64,000 bases of DNA from Vickermania ingenoplastis. Its lineage: Eukaryota; Euglenozoa; Kinetoplastea; Trypanosomatida; Trypanosomatidae. The notes beneath the pieces were generated by a model that ran no database searches, was not told the DNA's origin, and saw only the letters and a list, made by a program, of their open reading frames with translations. Of the stretch, positions 18,604 to 30,800 are shown in pieces; within the stretch, counting starts at the first letter, position 1; the number at the start of each line of letters is the position of its first letter. Location: the NCBI GenBank assembly GCA_010157825.1, contig VFSE01000072.1:248001-312000 (forward strand), read 5' to 3'. Position numbers and translations under genes: made by a program.

Positions 18604-20226
18604 TCATTGTGCTGCCAAGATGATTTGCAACGCAATGTACATCAGGGGGAACGTGATGAGCATGCCGTCGATGCGATCCAGCATGCCGCCGTGCCCGGGC
18701 AGAATGTCACCAGCGTCCTTCACTCGCGACACCCGCTTGAGGAGCGACTGCAGGAGATCGCCGATGACGCCGGCGATGCCCATCAGGAGGCCAACCAGGA
18801 GCCACACGGGGTAGCAATTGAACCGGTACGCGAAGGGGTCCAATAGGTGCGGGGGAACGGTGGGCTGCGGGGGCCAGTAGTCGGGCAGGAAGTCGAACAC
18901 GGAGCGGGCGGCGGCAAGTAGCCCGTGCTTACTCCCCTCGCTTTGCTGCTGCTGTAGCCAAAAGAGGAGCGACAGCGTGTTGGCGAAGGTGATCGCATTG
19001 GTCAGGACGCCGGCGACGGCGCCTTCGACAGATTTGTTTGGACTAATCGCCTCGTAGAGGGGATGTGGGGCGGTCTCCATGAAATGCACCAACTTCCCCT
19101 TAAGGCTTCGGGACGGCGGGGTGGGATTCCCGTGGATGTGATCGCTCACGGCGCTGCCGCTGCCGTCACTGTTAGTCTTGCTTTTTGTGCGGGTGTGACC
19201 TTTTCGAAGGCTTCCCCCGCTAAAGTACTTGCTCACGATGGCCTTGACAGTGCGGCCCGTCACCAGCGCCATGATGTCGTTCATGAAGTTGCCCATCATG
19301 GTCGCTACAATCCACGCGAAGCCGAGGGGCCGCACGCTGTAAACCAGCAGCGGCGCCGTCATGCCAGAAATCCAAAGAATGCCAAAAATATCCAAGCAGA
19401 AGTCGACGAACTGCTCCGCCGGCTGGTTGTCCACTATCACAGATAGCTCCAGCCGGCGGAAGCGCTCCTTCTCCAGCCGTGCGTGTCTCTCGGTCTCGGT
19501 GATGCTAATCTGTTGGGCCTCCCCTGCCCCGGCGGTGGTGCCAGGGTCTTGGCTTGCCAGTGTGCTACTCCGACGCCGGCGGAGGGTGCCGGCGGCTTCG
19601 GGTGCAGAGGCCGTTGAGCTGCGTGGGCCTTTTGTAGGGGACGCGCTGAGCGGTGTTGTGGGCTTCGAGGTGAAGGTAAGGAGTCGCAGGTTCTCGATGG
19701 CCTCTTCGACCTTCATCTCGAGGTGGTTGTGTGCCATAATGGTAACTCCGACGAAGATAAGGAAGTACGAAATAAACAGAACGAGCAGTGGGAGTTCCCC
19801 GCAGGCCCCGGCGACACAGAGGAAGGACCAGCCGATGTGCTTGAGTATGTTGTACCCCGTGAGCGTGGGGACTGGCAGATCAAACTCCTTCACATCGCGG
19901 TTGAGCAGCGGTGAGTCAAAGACGTCGTCTTCACTGTCCTCCTCCTCCTCTCCCCCCTCTAAGTTCTGGAGCCGCAAGGGTGTGGGAGAGCAGCTGCGAT
20001 GGCGTCCCTTGTCCGACTTTTTGTGCAGGATGGCCACTTTGAGGTGCCGCTTCAGCCCGCTCCACTCCATCGATGAGATGCCCACCGTGACGTACACCAC
20101 CGCCATGGCACAAAATTTGGAAAGAGAGATAAGAAAAAAGACGGTCGGGGCCCCAATTACGATCGTCAATGCCCGTTTGAGCATCTTATTCAAGGCGCTG
20201 CCATCGTTAGGCTTGGCGTCACTCAT
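18604..20226 (-). CDS. Phosphatidate cytidylyltransferase (CDP-diacylglycerol synthase)
   Basis: The 540-residue integral membrane enzyme makes CDP-diacylglycerol from phosphatidic acid and CTP, the precursor of phosphatidylinositol and cardiolipin. The family signature is at about residues 497-521: KRVSRVKDAGDILPGHGG then MLDRIDG, with the catalytic Asp residues and the GHGG turn intact. About eight hydrophobic segments are seen, the first at residues 20-50. Two polar insertions, an acidic/Ser-rich loop (about 75-100) and a Ser/Lys-rich loop (about 350-385), make it longer than usual. The frame extends 31 codons upstream to a GTG, but the only ATG start is at 20226, and an acceptor (tract ending CCCAG, AG at 20241-20242) lies 14 nt before it, which decides the start. 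ER location is expected. Confidence 0.93.
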   Translation of the reverse strand: MSDAKPNDGSALNKMLKRALTIVIGAPTVFFLISLSKFCAMAVVYVTVGISSMEWSGLKRHLKVAILHKKSDKGRHRSCSPTPLRLQNLEGGEEEEDSEDDVFDSPLLNRDVKEFDLPVPTLTGYNILKHIGWSFLCVAGACGELPLLVLFISYFLIFVGVTIMAHNHLEMKVEEAIENLRLLTFTSKPTTPLSASPTKGPRSSTASAPEAAGTLRRRRSSTLASQDPGTTAGAGEAQQISITETERHARLEKERFRRLELSVIVDNQPAEQFVDFCLDIFGILWISGMTAPLLVYSVRPLGFAWIVATMMGNFMNDIMALVTGRTVKAIVSKYFSGGSLRKGHTRTKSKTNSDGSGSAVSDHIHGNPTPPSRSLKGKLVHFMETAPHPLYEAISPNKSVEGAVAGVLTNAITFANTLSLLFWLQQQQSEGSKHGLLAAARSVFDFLPDYWPPQPTVPPHLLDPFAYRFNCYPVWLLVGLLMGIAGVIGDLLQSLLKRVSRVKDAGDILPGHGGMLDRIDGMLITFPLMYIALQIILAAQ

Positions 20227-21859
20227 GGTCGAGGTAGCTGCTGGGTAAGAAGGGAAGAATGTGCGTACGAGGTGCAGATAGAGAGAGAATAGCAAGAAAA
20301 GTGTGCTCAGATCACGCACAAAAAGAAGAAAGAAAACGTAAAAGAATAAATTAACAATAAGACCCTTTTTCGATCAGACCGGATGGGATCACGGTATTTG
20401 ATGATGTGGTTGTTCTTTTCACACGGAAGGGGTTCGTTGTAAAGGGGATGTACGTACGTGAGTATACGTAGAATGCTGAATAAAGAGGGAGCGTGGGAAT
20501 GTAATAATTGAACTGTTAGGACTAAGGCTCCCTTCGTTTAGTTTTTGTACTGACAGTGAACCTAAGAAAAAGAAAATGTGCAGTAGCAATCAACGTGGCA
20601 CAAGCACTTGCCGCTGAAGAAGAAGCCGCGAGAGCAGCCTTTGTGGTCGGCAGGGCAAACACCCGACGAGACAAGGGAGTCCAAGGGGAATAAGATCAAG
20701 AAGCTTGGGCAACAAGAAGTTACGGTATATGGTGTTAATATGGAAATCAAGCAGCTTCCCGATGAAATGCTTACGAAGGAACCTGTAGTAGCCCGTTCTC
20801 ACGCGATGGTGAGATATAGAGGAATGGCGAACAACTATTTAAAACAACAAACTGAAAGATAGAAATAAAAAATAAAATGCCGTTTCTTACTTATCAAAAC
20901 GTTTTCGTCTTGACCTTCCTTGGCAATCGATCCTTTAAGTGACACAGAGAAAAAATAATAATAATAATAAAAGATAACAGAATGGAAGAAACGGGACGCG
21001 AAGGAATAGAGAGGGCAGCAACACATCTCTGGAATCACAGGGAGGCAGCACCGCTGCTGGTGTTCATCACTCCAGTTGTGGAGTGGAGTAGTTCCGCAAG
21101 GCATTACGTACAAGATGCTGAATAGAAATCCAAACAGCTCTGGATATGCGCTGAGTGGTAGTGGGTGGGTTGTTGACGGCATTTCTTTGAATTGTCTTCT
21201 TACCCGTGTGATGCTGCTGTTTGGTTTCTTAGTTTTTGGGGTGATCTGGTTCGAGCGGGATGGTCATGTCGAATGCGTTTCGTCGCCATAGGAGATGTAA
21301 AAGAAAAATGGAAAAAAGGAAAGGCTGAAGGTACGTACGGATTTACTGTATTCTTTTATTATTATTATTTATCTTTTACCTTTTTTTCACATGACGCAAC
21401 GTGAATAGCGCTCTACCTGATCGTTGTACCTCACACGCACAGCTTCCTCTCCACAGTGCCCTCCACTAAAGTAATAGGCATCTCGTCCTGCAGAAAAGGA
21501 TGGAGAAGGGGGGGGGGGAGGGGGGCAGACCGCTTTCCATCTTTCAGCTTTCGCCGTCTGTGGGGGACACTGCACTAAACCTTGAGAGAAATGCGTCTCC
21601 GGGGTCTGTTTTCCCGGGGTCGTTTCTTAATTCTTCTTTTTCTTTCGTGTTAGAAGAAAGGGATGGAAATGGGAAACACACACACATTCGCACTCGAAAA
21701 TTGGATATGAAATAAAGTTTACAATGGAAAGAACGAAAAAAAAAAGAAACAAAGGCCTAAAAATAACACACAGATAAATATATATATTATTGTTTCTAAC
21801 TATACTGGGACACTACGGCAGTAGTTCCTATTCTACGAGCTACGACTTCCCGCAGTACA
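20227..21859 (-). other. Long intergenic region (1.6 kb)
   Basis: This is the longest spacer. It contains the short leader of the CDP-diacylglycerol synthase gene and the 3' flank of the giant PAS gene. Plus-strand (AAT)n is at 20956-20972, (ATT)n at 21356-21368 and a G11-A-G6 tract at 21508-21525. Open frames of 60-115 codons on either strand have biased composition and no convincing start or family resemblance. I see no RNA gene. Confidence 0.5.
21508..21528. repeat. G11-A-G6 tract, copy 1
   Basis: The plus strand reads eleven G, one A, six G, then CAG. In the transcript it is a C-rich pyrimidine tract about 330 nt beyond the stop codon of the giant PAS gene. The same 21 bases recur at 34081-34101. 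Confidence 0.95.
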
Positions 21860-24800
21860 CTACTGGGCAAAGATCGGTGGTGGGCTCCGATCGAGTCGCC
21901 CCAAGAGGCGCGCGTAGCACAGCAGATCATCGTTGATGAGCACGCCCGTCTCCGACTTGGCCTCCCGAATGGTGAACTCGACGGTGACAGAGCCGGCAGG
22001 TGGTGGGAGCGGTGCCGTTATCGACGCCATGACGCCTGTGGTGGAGGCGTTCGCGTTGACACTCTTGGTGTCCGACTGGGTATCAAGCGGTTTGTAGTAG
22101 AAAGCGGTGAGCTGCTGCCGCTCCATCTCGCCCAGCATGCGGGCCTTGCGGAACTGTCCCAACTGCTGGCGAAGGATAGCGGAGCTGGGCGGATCGAACA
22201 GCACTTCGAACACACTGCGGCCGATGGGACCTGGAAGACAGAAGAGACGGTGAGCACTCTGACCCCAGGCGGTGATAACGCCCGAGTCATCAATGCAGAA
22301 AGCTGCCTGCGGGCTGACGGTGAGCGCCATCTCCATCGCACTGCGCAGCAGCAGCAGTTGATGTTTCTCGTTAACGCGCCGCATGCGCACCAACAGCAGC
22401 GACGCACGGCGGTCGGCCCGGCTCGCATCCAGGAACGCTTGGGAGCCAATCGAGCCGGGGCGCGAGGTCCGCTGCGAGCTGCGGCTACGCCCGGAGCTCG
22501 CCCCTGGGCCCCCAACGGCTGTGCTTTGCTGCTCTTCGGACTTGAGCGAGGTTACCTTTATTTCTAGGGCAAAGGTGTTTCGCTGCATCGACTCGCCGGC
22601 GCCGTACTGGGGGTAGCTGATCCCTCGTACAATCTCCGTCTGGCCGTCCATCACGAGGCGCTGGAACCGCTCGACGCTCTCCTTCTGCCCTTCCGGGGGG
22701 AAGAAGATGGTCATACGCTGGCCGATCACCGTGGTATCACTAGGTATCTCGAATATCTTGTGTGTTGTACTATTCGACGAAAGAATTGCGCCGTCTACCG
22801 TGCAGAGAATCAGGGATGCGTCAGAGACATCGATGGCGGTCATCGCCAGCTGGGCCAGCTGCGTGTCCCGCAAGCTCACGAGCTGCAGGCAGCCAATGAG
22901 GGAGCACAGCCCTCCGTCGGGCCGGACGGCGCTCTTCATCTCTCCGTCCATCTTCACCGAGATGCCGGTCTTTGCCACAAATGTAAGGTTGACGTGTTCC
23001 ACATGCATCTCCATCCCCTGCTGCGAGACGTTGAGTGCCATCGCGATGCTGTTGCCGAGCTGCCGGTCTCCTTTGGGCACGAGGGACACCCACGAGTGGC
23101 CAATGACGTCCTGCGCGTTGTACTCTAAAATGTCCAGGAACGAGTCGCTGACGCGCAAGAAATTTCCGTTCACGTCCAGCTCGATGGAAATGACCCCGCT
23201 GACACTCTCTAAGAACTCCTCGCGCTGCTGGCACACCTGCGTTCGCTTCGCACTTGCCACGTCGATGAAGTTGATCGCCACACGCATCGTCTCCTTGCCA
23301 GAGCTGGGCAGGATGGTCGCCACGACGGCATCCACCGCGACCCGAGAGCCGTCCTTGCACGTCATCTCAGCATCATGCACTTGAACGGCGGAGATGTTCT
23401 GGTTCTGGTTTGCCTGGGTCGCCTCCAGCACGTGACTGGCAGCGCGGATTAGTTTCGAGGACTGCCTGCTGTCTCCTGCCATCAGCTTGTTTACTGGGGC
23501 GTTAATGAGTTCTGCGCGGGTGAAGCCGAGAACACCCTCCGCCACGGGGTTCAAGTCGGAGATGACGCCGTGGCCCGCGAGGACCACCACACCAGAAAGA
23601 GAGTGCTTGTAGAGGCGGTTGAGCTGCTCGAGCGGTTTCTCTTGCTCCTTGTCCTCCGTGGTGTCCTGCATGTAGGCAATGAATCGCGGTAACTTCTTCT
23701 TGAAGGGCATAATAGAGTGTATGTGCACACTCGCGTTGACCTCCCTTCCGTCTTTCGTCTTGACAATAATGCGTTCCTTTATGGAAACGGGTAGCTGCAT
23801 GCCTTGCACGTAGGACATGCTCGAGCGGAAGAAGTCTTCGGCATTTCTATCGTTCTTCGCGCCGTGGTCCAGGGACTCGAGCCGAGCGCGCAGGATGTCC
23901 ACGTCCTTGCCCTCCGCGTCCAACTGCGTGTAGCCGAGAAATGACTCGGCGCCGGAGGAAAACTGCTCAATGACACCACGGTGGTCCGTCACAACGATGG
24001 GAACGGGCGAGAAGGCCAGCAGTACGTTACTCAATGTCTCCTCCGTCTCTGCGGCCATGTCCTCCCGAGGGTCGCGGAATGTGCCGAGGAGGTAGGGCTT
24101 GTTGTTCAAGTCCGTCAGGCGCTGCAGCGTCAGGGTCATGGTGATGGGCCCGCTGCTGCCCTTGCGGCGGATATGCAAATCCTCTAGCGCCGTCTCCGTG
24201 AAAGCGGCGGAGCTAGGAGCGCGGAGCTGCTCCAGCGCCCTCTGCACGCGCTGCACATCGCTGGCCATGACATAGTGGGTGATCGGCTTTCCGATGGTCT
24301 CCTGCATCGTGTAGGCAAGCGTTTCTTCTGCGCAGCGGTTGAACATCGTGATGATGCCCTGAATGTCAAGGGTGAGAAGTGGGCAGGGAATCAGCTCCAC
24401 CGCCGCGTTGTTGATGCCATGGGAGAGCTCCAGCAGGACGTCCTGCTGCAAGTTGCGGATGTACATGACGATGCGAATGTCCTCCTTGCCCTTCGTCCGC
24501 TGGCTGCGGCGCTTGCTAGCGTTGCCGTTGGTCGCTGCTGCTGCTGCTGCTGCGAGGGTATCCCCCGAGTACGTCACCTCGCCCATGATGACCTCGCACC
24601 AGAACTCTTCACCCGTCTTGTGTCGTGCGAACAGCCGGCGGGTGATCCAGTGCATCTCGGGGGTGTGGTTGTGGTTGTTCATGCTGATGCTCACCTGGTT
24701 CTCCTTCTTCTCAGCGCCCTGGAGTAACTCGCGAATGGCCGACTGAATCCACGACTCCTCCTCACGGCCCCCGTAGCTGTGTGGAAGGACCGTCAGGACT

Positions 24801-27800
24801 GACTTCCCGAGCAGCTCGGGCTTCGTGTAGCCCAGGTCCCTCTCGAGGCAGCGCACCTCTACAATGCTTCCTTTCGTATCCAGCTCCAGCATGGGCGATG
24901 CGGCCTCCATTTCCACCAGGTCGTCCAGCGCCACCATCTGCTTTGTTGTCTGTTTACCCGTCACATCACGAACGTACCCAATAAACTCCAGAACGTTGTT
25001 CTGCCTCACTTCCTTCACAGACAACTCAATATTCATGAGCGTTCCATCCTTCTTCTTGGCCATCACAGGAACGGTCTGGTCAATGATGCGTTTGATGCCT
25101 GTCTTTTGGTACGCACGCAGGTATCCATCGTGGTGCACCGCCACGTCCGCCGTCTGCAAGATGCTCACGTTCTGGCCGACCACCTCGTGCTCCGCGTACC
25201 CGAACAACTCCTGGGCCGAGCGAGAGAACTCTGAAACGATACCGTACGAGTTGATGCAGATGAAGGGAACGGGCGAGAGGGCCGACATGGTGGCACCCAC
25301 CTTGCTCAGTGACTCCAGCTCCATGTCCTGCTGCGAAGGACGCAGGGCCGCAACAATAAAGCTATCGGCGCCTTCAATGTGCACATCGCGGAGGGTCACG
25401 GTCACCGGGAACTCCTCGCCGTCCTGCGCCCTTCCCACAACCAACGAGCTGCGGTTAAGAATACTCTTCCGCCCTCCCTCCTTGTAGGCCGCGTCGAGCG
25501 TCTCACGGAACTGGGCCATGTGCTTCCCGTGTTCGGAGGCATACCTGGGCGGCATCAGCACCGTCACATTCGATCCGATGAGGTCCTCGCGAGCAAGGCC
25601 AAATCGAGAGCAGGCCGAGTCCGAGCAGGCGAAGACAGTACCATCGAGGTCGCTGCACACAATTGGGATAGGGGTGATGGCCATATAGGCGTCGCTCCAG
25701 CTGGTCACCTCGAGCAGTTTGTGGTCTTCCTCGGTGTTTCGGATGTACGCAAGGAAGAGCTTCTCGTCTCCCTGGTCCACTTCCTTCACCATAACCTGAA
25801 CCGGGAAGGAGGTGGTGCCATCGGTGGCGACGCCCTTTAGCAAGCGCCCACATAGCGTTGTCACGCCGGATTTCTTGTACTCCTCTAGTACTCTGGCCAC
25901 AGGATTCTTCATATGCCGCATCGAGTCCGACGAGCTATTGTCTTCCTCGGCAGCGCGACCTCGTATCGGGGACGTATCCCCGGCAATGGTAACGTGCAGG
26001 GCATTCTTTGGGTGCGGCGTCTCCGGTTCATCACGTTCAAAAAAGATGTCAATGCTCTTGTTGTACGCATCGCCAGCGAAGCAGTGGAAGATGGTTTCCG
26101 CGGCCGAGCTCATCTCCATAATTGCACCGGTGTCTGTCACGACAATGATGGGCACCGCGCTGAGGGCCATCACGGCGCGGCCAATACGGCAGTGTAGGTC
26201 CAGCTTCTGGATCGTGGTGAGATCCTCAAGAAAGAGCATCAGGTGTGGCCCCTTGGTGTGCCACGTGAACAGCCGAGTGGTGATGCGGGCCTGAAAGGTG
26301 GAGTCCGTGCCGTCTTCCGTGCGGCGCAGCACCGTGCACTCGACCTTGTGAAAGTCGTCGATGTGGGCCTGGATACCGCGTGGGTTGTTCTTGACCTTCT
26401 CCACCAAGTCCATCACACTCTCGTCCTTGACGAGGTACCGGATATCACGGTTCATTACGTCGCTGGGGTTCATGCCACAAACGTTTCGAATGGACTTCGA
26501 GCACTGCACGACACGGCCCTCCATATCGGTGACCAGCATCGGTACTGGGCATTTCTCCTGCATAAGCTCGCCGGCGGAGGCGATCATTTCAAGGCGAAGA
26601 CGGGCCGTTAGGTCCTCAATGTAGCCGACGAAGAGCACTCGACCGGCAGTCTTGAACTCGCGGACCATCAGCCGAATCGGGAACAGCTCGCCATTCAGGC
26701 GCTTCCCACGAAGGAGACGCGCCTTGCCCAGAACACTAGCGCGGTTGGTGCGCATGTACCGTTCCATGTACATATCGTGCACCTCAGCATCCGCCCGAGG
26801 CATGAGCATGTTCACCTTCTGCCCAATGATGTCCTCCTGTGTGCACTTGAAGGTGTCCTCGGCCGATTTGCTGAAGCTCTGCACAATACCATCTGGGTTG
26901 CACACAACGATGGGGATGCTGGAGGCATCCGTGAGAGCCTTCGACAGCTCGGCGGAATGTTTGAGCTCCATCACCTCTTGGGAAACATGTACGGCGCCAA
27001 CGAAGAGCAGCTCAGCCCCTGTATGGAACTCTGATACCTCGAGCATGGCAGAGAAGAGCGTACCATCTTTTCGCTTGGCGCGGATAGAGGTAGACTTCCC
27101 TATCATTACCTTGACACCAGTCTTGAGGTAGTTCTGGAGGTACTGGTCGTGTTTTTCGGCAACGTTGTCCGGCATCAAAATCTTTACGTTCTGGCCCACC
27201 GCCTCGCTGCGTGTCCACAGAAAGCTCTCCTCGGCGGCGCGAGAGAACTGGCGAATCTTACCCTGCGTGTTGATGGTGATAATTGGAACCACACTGAGAT
27301 CCTTCGAAATCTGGTCAATCTCAATGGCATTGGAGTCCTGGGAAAGACTCCCTGTCTTCATGTACTGGTGAATGGCCGGAATGGCGGTACGGATCTGTGG
27401 CGGGATCATCTGGAGTACCACCTGTGTTCCCTCTTCTTCCTGGCGCAGTCGGCGCACCACCGGGAATATCATATACCACATAGTGATCCCGAAGAGGATA
27501 AGAGTGAGGCCTGAAAAGACAACATGAACGATGAGCCAATTCTGGCGACTTTGCTGAAGATTCTCATGGACAGCAACGGTGGACTCGTAGCTCAAAGTGG
27601 AGAGATTATACAGAGACATGCGCAGGAATTCGTTCTGCGAAAAACGATTGGAAGGGGTCATGGTGATCATCTCCACCACGCGCTGACGCCAGTTGCGGAT
27701 GGAAGGATCTACATAGTTGTAGAATGCTATGACAGGAGACTGGTTCTCGAAGGCACGCACTGAACTGTCAAGGGCGAAATCTTTGTTGTATCGAACAAAG

Positions 27801-30800
27801 CTGACGTTATCCACTCCACCAAACAGCAGCGGTGGGATGTCGTTGTAGAACTTCAGGCGGACCGTTCGGTAGTACTCGTTACTGGAATCCACCGCCGACT
27901 CCGCAAAATACTTTGAGACGGAAAGGAACCACGGGTAGTCGATACCCTTGGTCATGGCAATATCGGATTCTATCAGCTTCACCTCCCGTAAATTAAGAAT
28001 GTTGATGCGTCGGAAGCTATTGAGCAGCGATATGTAGTGGACGACTACAAGGACGGCCGCGGTGGTAACAAATAAGAAAAACAGCACGTTGAGAATGGAA
28101 GACCACCGGATAATCTGCGCAAAGCCGCGGTCGTACGTCTGGGCGTGCGAACCCTGCTGGCGCAGCCGCTTTCGAGAATGGAATATCTCAACGAGGTAGA
28201 TGACGAGGAAGAACATAATCAGAATGTTAATGAACGTCACGAGAAAGGCGACCACGGCGGCAGTGATGACGATGGGATATTGTAGCTGGTAGCGCTTCTC
28301 GGCAATCTTCATCTGATCGTCCACAAACTCCTGCACCGCCGAGTTGAGGTACGCCACACCCGTCTCGAAATTGGTCGTGCGTAGCGGTCCAAACGCCAGA
28401 GAGAAGCACAGGTTCTTCTGATCCTGCACAGGGAGGGCAAGGTCTGCAGCCTTGGTGCTGTACAGCAGCTGGGAGGTGCCTTTGTACTTCAGTGCGAGAC
28501 GGAAACCTGTCGTTTCCTTGTTCAGGTCCCAGTTGACAGATTTAATGATTGGGAGGGTCTCAAATTGAGCTGGGTACGCCTGGTACTTAATGGCGATACG
28601 TAGGACAATCGTCGTGAGGAAGAAGACGTACTGCAGGTTCTCATATGCCGAGGTCAGATCTTCCAAGTAGTCGGACCCCAGAAGCTCAAACAAGGAGTTC
28701 CAGGACGAGAACAGGCGCGGGCCCGTCACCGTTGCGAAGTTCACCGTCCCCAGCCAAACATTCGCAAACGCTCCCTGCTTCACGTTCTCAAACGACATCA
28801 TCTGCAAGGTAAATATACTACTGGTGAAGGAGAGGACGGCGAGGCAGTCGTTGTACGGCCCATCCAGCGGCAAGACACTGGTAAAGAAATACGCTTGCAA
28901 CCCCAGCACGCCCAATCCCAGCGCTGCAGAGATGATGCAGAAAATAAACACAAGAGAGTCGCGGGCGTAGCGCCAGGTTTGGTAGCACAAACCAAGCAGC
29001 AGCAGCATGAGAGCCACACTAAGAGCAAAGCACACGTCTTTGGCGTTCTTTGTCTTTTTGATCTCAGATTTCATCAGGTCGTTGCTCAACTGGGCGGTGA
29101 GTGCGTCGCGGACGTTGGACCAGGAGGTGGTGGTGGCGTTGAACAGAAACACGTAGTACGGCGAGGCCATCACGTTTATAGCAAGCGTGGAGCGCTGGGC
29201 CGCCGGCAGCTCCGCGTCGGTATTCCAGTCGGTGGGCAGCGGCATGTTCCGATCAAAGACCACCAACTGCGTCTCGTTGGGCAAGAAGAGTTCCTTTTCG
29301 TATGTGTACGACTGGAAGAAGGTGCAGTCGAGCGGATCTGTGTCCGCAGGGGTAACGACCACGCTACACCCAATCTTCGACGACGCCAGCAGCTGGTGAA
29401 TGACGGCGTTGGAGTAATAGTGGTACTTCTGTAGCTCACTGGCAAACAAGGAAGAGCGCTCCTCGCTGCTGTACTGAAAGAAGGCAATGGTGGCGACAGC
29501 GTAGGAAGTGGCGCGGTTCTGGAGGGTTGTCAGGGCCGACTGGACCTCGATGTAGTTATCCGTGGTGAAGGCGGTGCCGTCCATCATGGTACTCAGTATC
29601 GTGAATGCCTCCAGTGCGGCTAGATAGTAGTACATCTCCTGTTCGTATGTGTTCATCTGGTGCAGCAGCGGAATCGAGGTATCGTGATTACGACGAAGCG
29701 TCGAAATGATCGTCAAGTCGTAGATGGCGATAATGGTGCTGATAATCGTGGCAATAACGCAGAGAAAAACAGTGAGTTTGCGGTCGAAAACATCGTTGCT
29801 CCCATCAATGGTGATCGGGGCAAAATAGGTCGAGCCCTCGTCCAGCTGTTCGCCCGTTGTTCCTTTGCCGGACTCCTTGTTCTGGCGGATCTTGGCCAGA
29901 CTGGCCTCCACTTCAATATCATTGATCTCGTCTTGGCGAGCCCGGAGCTCCTCCTCTGTCAGTTGCCGTGGTGGGAAGTATCCCTTGTGGTACGGCGCCT
30001 CGTACTGACCTTGATGAATCTTGATGCGACCAACATCCGCGGACCGGTACGAACTGCGGACCTTCTCTTCTAGACGGTTTCCGTTTCCTTCGCCTCCTTG
30101 CTCGCCGTGCATCATCATCATATTTCCACCAGGGCCACCAGGACCGCCCGGCCCACCGGGGCCTGTCGGCACCGGACCCAGCTGGGGAACTTGCGACTCA
30201 CTGGAGCTCTCCGATGGTTCGTAGGTGTTCTCTACCGCTTCCACCCCCAGATACCCCGTCACTTTACGTTCCTGAATCATCCGCTGCAGTTCGACATCCG
30301 GGTCTTCGAAGTGCTCAATCTTGTAGTCCAGCGTCGCCACCATGTATTCCAGCGAGTTCTTGGGAATCAAGCGGAACAGGCTAAGGGCCATCAGTCCCAT
30401 GCCCGTAATGCGTTTTAAGAAGTACCTGAACATGAAGAAGGTGATAAACAAGAGAGCGACCATCGCGACATAGAGACCAATGATAACGTACACCGCCATC
30501 TCAAAGTCTTTGTTCCCCTGCGTCTGGTACCCCAAAAGACTCGAGTTGAAGGCAGCGGAAGCACCTTGAAGCTCGTTGCTGCTAACGAGGCCCTTTGCAG
30601 TAGTGCGACTGTACGGGGCAGAGCGGTAGAGGACAAGGGTCTCCAACGCATCGATGAGCACCTCGCCGGCGCGCCACACGCCTGCATTCTCCAGCAAGTA
30701 GACGTTAGTGCCATAGATAATGCTGAAGAAGCTGCCCTGCAGGTTGCTTATTTCATCACCGTCCACGGCCTTGTATCGCCCGTACGTCAGATCCGAGTAA

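Noticed and set aside
18323-18814. 163-codon plus-strand frame
   Set aside because: It begins in a spacer, ends inside the CDP-diacylglycerol synthase gene in antisense and would need opposite-strand transcription.
20562-21182. Several 60-115 codon frames in the longest spacer
   Set aside because: They lack good starts, have A/T-driven composition and match nothing I know; no nearby splice signal is placed for them.
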